NCBI GenBank assembly: GCA_013816445.1
Contig: JACDEK010000040.1
Location: forward strand, 1-7,787
DNA: 7,787 nt
Reading direction: 5' to 3'
Source: Candidatus Saccharimonadota bacterium
GTDB taxonomy: Bacteria; Patescibacteriota; Saccharimonadia; CAILAD01; BJGX01
Positions 6,374 through 7,787 of the stretch are shown one piece after another. Under the pieces are notes generated by a model that was not told the origin of the DNA, searched no databases, and saw only the letters and a program-made list of their open reading frames with translations. Position 1 is the stretch's first letter; each line of letters begins with the position of its first letter. The translations under genes and the position numbers were made by a program.

Positions 6374-6413
6374 ACATAAACCGAAAATGTTCTAGGCCTA
6401 TACTAAACTTCTG

Positions 6414-6447
6414 TAGTAAAAAAGAGCCTTTCAGCTCTTTTTTAGTA
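6414..6447 (-). terminator. Intrinsic terminator of rplY, potentially bidirectional
   Basis: AAAAAAGAGC (read on the minus strand) pairs with GCTCTTTTTT around a 6-nt loop TGAAAG; one further A-T pair and two more pairs beyond a mismatch extend the stem. The A-run/T-run symmetry means it can work on both strands. It begins about 20 nt after the rplY stop and separates rplY from dinB. Confidence 0.92.
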
Positions 6448-6465
6448 CACGTTGGTGCGATAAAG

Positions 6466-7161
6466 TTACTTGTCTGTTTTCTCAGCTACTTGATCGGCTT
6501 TTTCACCAGCTTCTTTTACTTCAGCATCCTCTTCAGTTTCAGCACCCTCTTCAGCTGGAATTTCTTCTACAATATCTTCATTTAGAGCTTCCATTTCTTC
6601 TTCAGAACGAGGTGGATCTACCTTAGCAACCAGCTCTTCGCCATCGACTAATATTTCTACGCCTTCGGGCACAACTAGATCACGAACATGAATAGATTTT
6701 TCAAAATCATCAAGACCAGAAATATCAACTTCAATATTTGATGGTAATTTACCTGGTAAGGTTTCAACTTCTACTTCTTCAATATTAGTTAGTAGAGTAC
6801 CTTCTTGTTGATATACAGCTGGCGCATCACCTACAAAGTGAAGTGGTACAGTTGTCTTAATAGCTTCACTCATATTAACTCGATACAGGTCAGCGTGAGT
6901 TAGTTCACCTGTTAGAGGATCGAGTGAGACATCTTGAATAAGAACATTATCAGATGTATTCTGATCAATCTTAAGATCAATAATAGTATTATGACCTGCC
7001 TTAGTATACGTACGGCTAAAATCATGAGTGTTCAAAAAAATTGCCTCATTGTCTTTGTCTTGACCATAGACAATAGCTGGCAAGCTACCATTCTTACGAG
7101 AAATAGCTAGTTTTTTTCCGAATATATCTCGGGCTTGGGCTGTAAGTGTTGTTTTTTCCAT
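6466..7161 (-). CDS. rplY: Ribosomal protein L25, CTC/TL5 family
   Basis: This large-subunit protein binds 5S rRNA. The 231-residue product is the long CTC/TL5 form rather than the short E. coli L25. The N-terminal 5S-binding domain (1 to about 95) shows LPAIVYG (27-33), VLIQDV (73-78) and DPLTGELTHADLYRV (81-95). The C-terminal beta domain (about 96-182) includes VPLHFVGDAP (105-114) and GVEILVDGEELVAKVDPP (167-184). A strongly acidic tail of nearly 50 residues follows (SEEEMEALNEDIVEE onward), ending in a mixed Lys/Asp/Glu stretch. It starts 8 nt after the upstream zinc-ribbon gene, without a clear ribosome site, so it is probably co-transcribed and perhaps coupled. A strong terminator follows. 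Confidence 0.95.
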   Translation of the reverse strand: MEKTTLTAQARDIFGKKLAISRKNGSLPAIVYGQDKDNEAIFLNTHDFSRTYTKAGHNTIIDLKIDQNTSDNVLIQDVSLDPLTGELTHADLYRVNMSEAIKTTVPLHFVGDAPAVYQQEGTLLTNIEEVEVETLPGKLPSNIEVDISGLDDFEKSIHVRDLVVPEGVEILVDGEELVAKVDPPRSEEEMEALNEDIVEEIPAEEGAETEEDAEVKEAGEKADQVAEKTDK

Positions 7162-7169
7162 AGTAGTAA

Positions 7170-7586
7170 TTAAAAATGAGTATGTAAATCTGTGGGGTGA
7201 TCAGATAAGTAGAGGTGTAATTCGGCTATCTCAACGGCCGAGATAGGTTCGAAAGTAGAAAAATGTTTCTTCTCTCCTCTGCTTAGATCTGGCTTGTTAA
7301 TTTTATTGGCATAAAAACTATCAGGCATCGATGCGTTACTCAGTTGATTACCTAGCTGGCTACTTAGCAAAACAGTGGCCAGAATCGGCAACGAGCACTC
7401 CGTACAGGTTAACTGCATAAAACAGTGCTCATCGACACGCCCCAGGAAAGTAATATCTTCATGTTGATACTGAGACCCACACGAAGGACACTTATAAAAT
7501 ACCTGAAGATTTTTAATTAATTCCTGAAGGTTTTTACCATTCACAATATTTACTACCCTCTTAAACCCAAGCTTACCATAGCTCAA
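7170..7586 (-). CDS. Zinc-ribbon protein of unknown function upstream of rplY
   Basis: I do not recognise a named family. From the TTG at 7586 the product has 138 residues. CPSC (33-36) and CTEC (61-64) form a plausible Cys4 zinc ribbon, with an extra Cys at 55. A hydrophobic stretch follows (LPILATVLL, 66-74), and a conserved-looking tail near 113-130 (EPISAVEIAELHLYLSDH) could form an amphipathic helix. There is no signal peptide or clear membrane span. The start is uncertain. TTG 7586 has no ribosome site, whereas GTG 7544 (124 residues, beginning NGKNLQELIKNLQ) has GAGGG 11 nt upstream and would lie downstream of a possible promoter; it may be the real start. Placement 8 nt before rplY hints at a ribosome- or RNA-related job, as an inference only. 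Confidence 0.75.
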   Translation of the reverse strand: MSYGKLGFKRVVNIVNGKNLQELIKNLQVFYKCPSCGSQYQHEDITFLGRVDEHCFMQLTCTECSLPILATVLLSSQLGNQLSNASMPDSFYANKINKPDLSRGEKKHFSTFEPISAVEIAELHLYLSDHPTDLHTHF

Positions 7587-7599
7587 CCCGAGTTGTCAA
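7570..7599 (-). promoter_or_regulatory. Possible promoter of the zinc-ribbon gene and rplY
   Basis: A perfect -35 TTGACA (7594-7599) begins right after the stop of the upstream membrane gene. With an 18-nt spacer it is followed by TGGTAAGCT (extended TG, weak -10 TAAGCT at 7570-7575). The start would fall near 7563, just before GAGGG and the GTG at 7544. The -10 is poor. Confidence 0.3.
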
Positions 7600-7787
7600 T
7601 CAAGAAACGTTGATTTTACGGCGCTGAATAAGAGTAAGTACTGTCAGAAGCAACATACTAATAATAACCAAGGCAAAAATAGCAATTACTTTTTGGCTCG
7701 GTGAAGCAACTAAAGCAATAATACCAAAGACAATACAGAGCGAGTAGATAAGCAAGGCTGCCTGGCGCTGTGTAAAGCCGACGTCAA
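7600..7787 (-). CDS. C-terminus of WecA/TagO-like undecaprenyl-phosphate glycosyl-1-phosphate transferase (5' part outside window)
   Basis: Sixty-one residues are visible before a TGA stop at 7602-7600; the frame runs open to the right edge. The segment starts DVGFTQRQAALLIYSL, which matches the stretch after the H-x-HHRL motif in WecA/TagO/RgpG-type transferases (typically GFSxRQAxLxLY). Two hydrophobic spans follow, at visible residues 11-27 and 32-53, with a short basic cytoplasmic end (QRRKINVS). Such enzymes load GlcNAc-1-phosphate or a related sugar onto undecaprenyl phosphate to begin teichoic acid, O-antigen or other wall glycan synthesis. The active-site loops lie outside the window, so the family call rests on the tail pattern and topology only; MraY is less likely. 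Confidence 0.7.
   Translation of the reverse strand, partial: DVGFTQRQAALLIYSLCIVFGIIALVASPSQKVIAIFALVIISMLLLTVLTLIQRRKINVS

Noticed and set aside
6389..6402. Possible LexA/SOS box upstream of dinB (CGAAAATGTTCT on the plus strand)
   Set aside because: It resembles the GAAC-N4-GTTC operator but the half-site spacing is 2 nt too short and one half is degenerate; not enough to call SOS control.

Overview
The window is AT-rich and densely packed, and every gene lies on the minus strand. It looks like a piece of a small, streamlined bacterial genome. My best guess is Candidatus Saccharibacteria (TM7, Patescibacteria), as an inference only. The grounds are the mix of an actinobacterial/firmicute-type MurT-GatD pair, a CTC-type L25, compact core genes and low GC. 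UGA acts as a stop codon here: it ends murT inside the start of gatD, and it ends the partial membrane gene at the right edge. That argues against the UGA-Gly code of Gracilibacteria/Absconditabacteria.

Layout in transcription order (right to left). The C-terminus of a WecA/TagO-type polyprenyl-phosphate glycosyl-1-phosphate transferase ends at 7600. It is followed by a small zinc-ribbon protein of unknown function and by ribosomal protein L25/CTC (rplY), closed by a strong hairpin terminator at 6414-6447. A Y-family DNA polymerase (dinB) comes next, with a promoter that would start transcription on its own ATG. A tRNA-Val(GAC) gene with an encoded CCA has a near-consensus promoter. Then comes thrS (threonyl-tRNA synthetase lacking the TGS domain), followed 9 nt later by miaA. 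Finally murT and gatD overlap by 4 nt; gatD is cut by the left edge just after its catalytic His codon.

The most notable element is the roughly 180-nt leader of thrS. It contains a hairpin with the exact architecture of a T-box antiterminator: a 6-bp helix, a seven-nucleotide UGGAACC bulge and a 7-bp helix. Upstream is a very short first hairpin with opposed AGUA/GAA (loop E-like) strands and an ACU threonine codon in its terminal loop. This fits a tRNA-Thr-sensing T-box riboswitch with an ultrashort Stem I. Its promoter -35 box lies inside the acceptor end of the preceding tRNA-Val gene.

Functionally the window combines translation (thrS, miaA, tRNA-Val, rplY) with cell-envelope building (lipid II amidation by MurT-GatD; an undecaprenyl-phosphate sugar transferase) and translesion synthesis (dinB). 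Two genes without Shine-Dalgarno sequences (murT, dinB) each have an extended -10 box exactly 6 nt before the ATG, suggesting leaderless transcripts.
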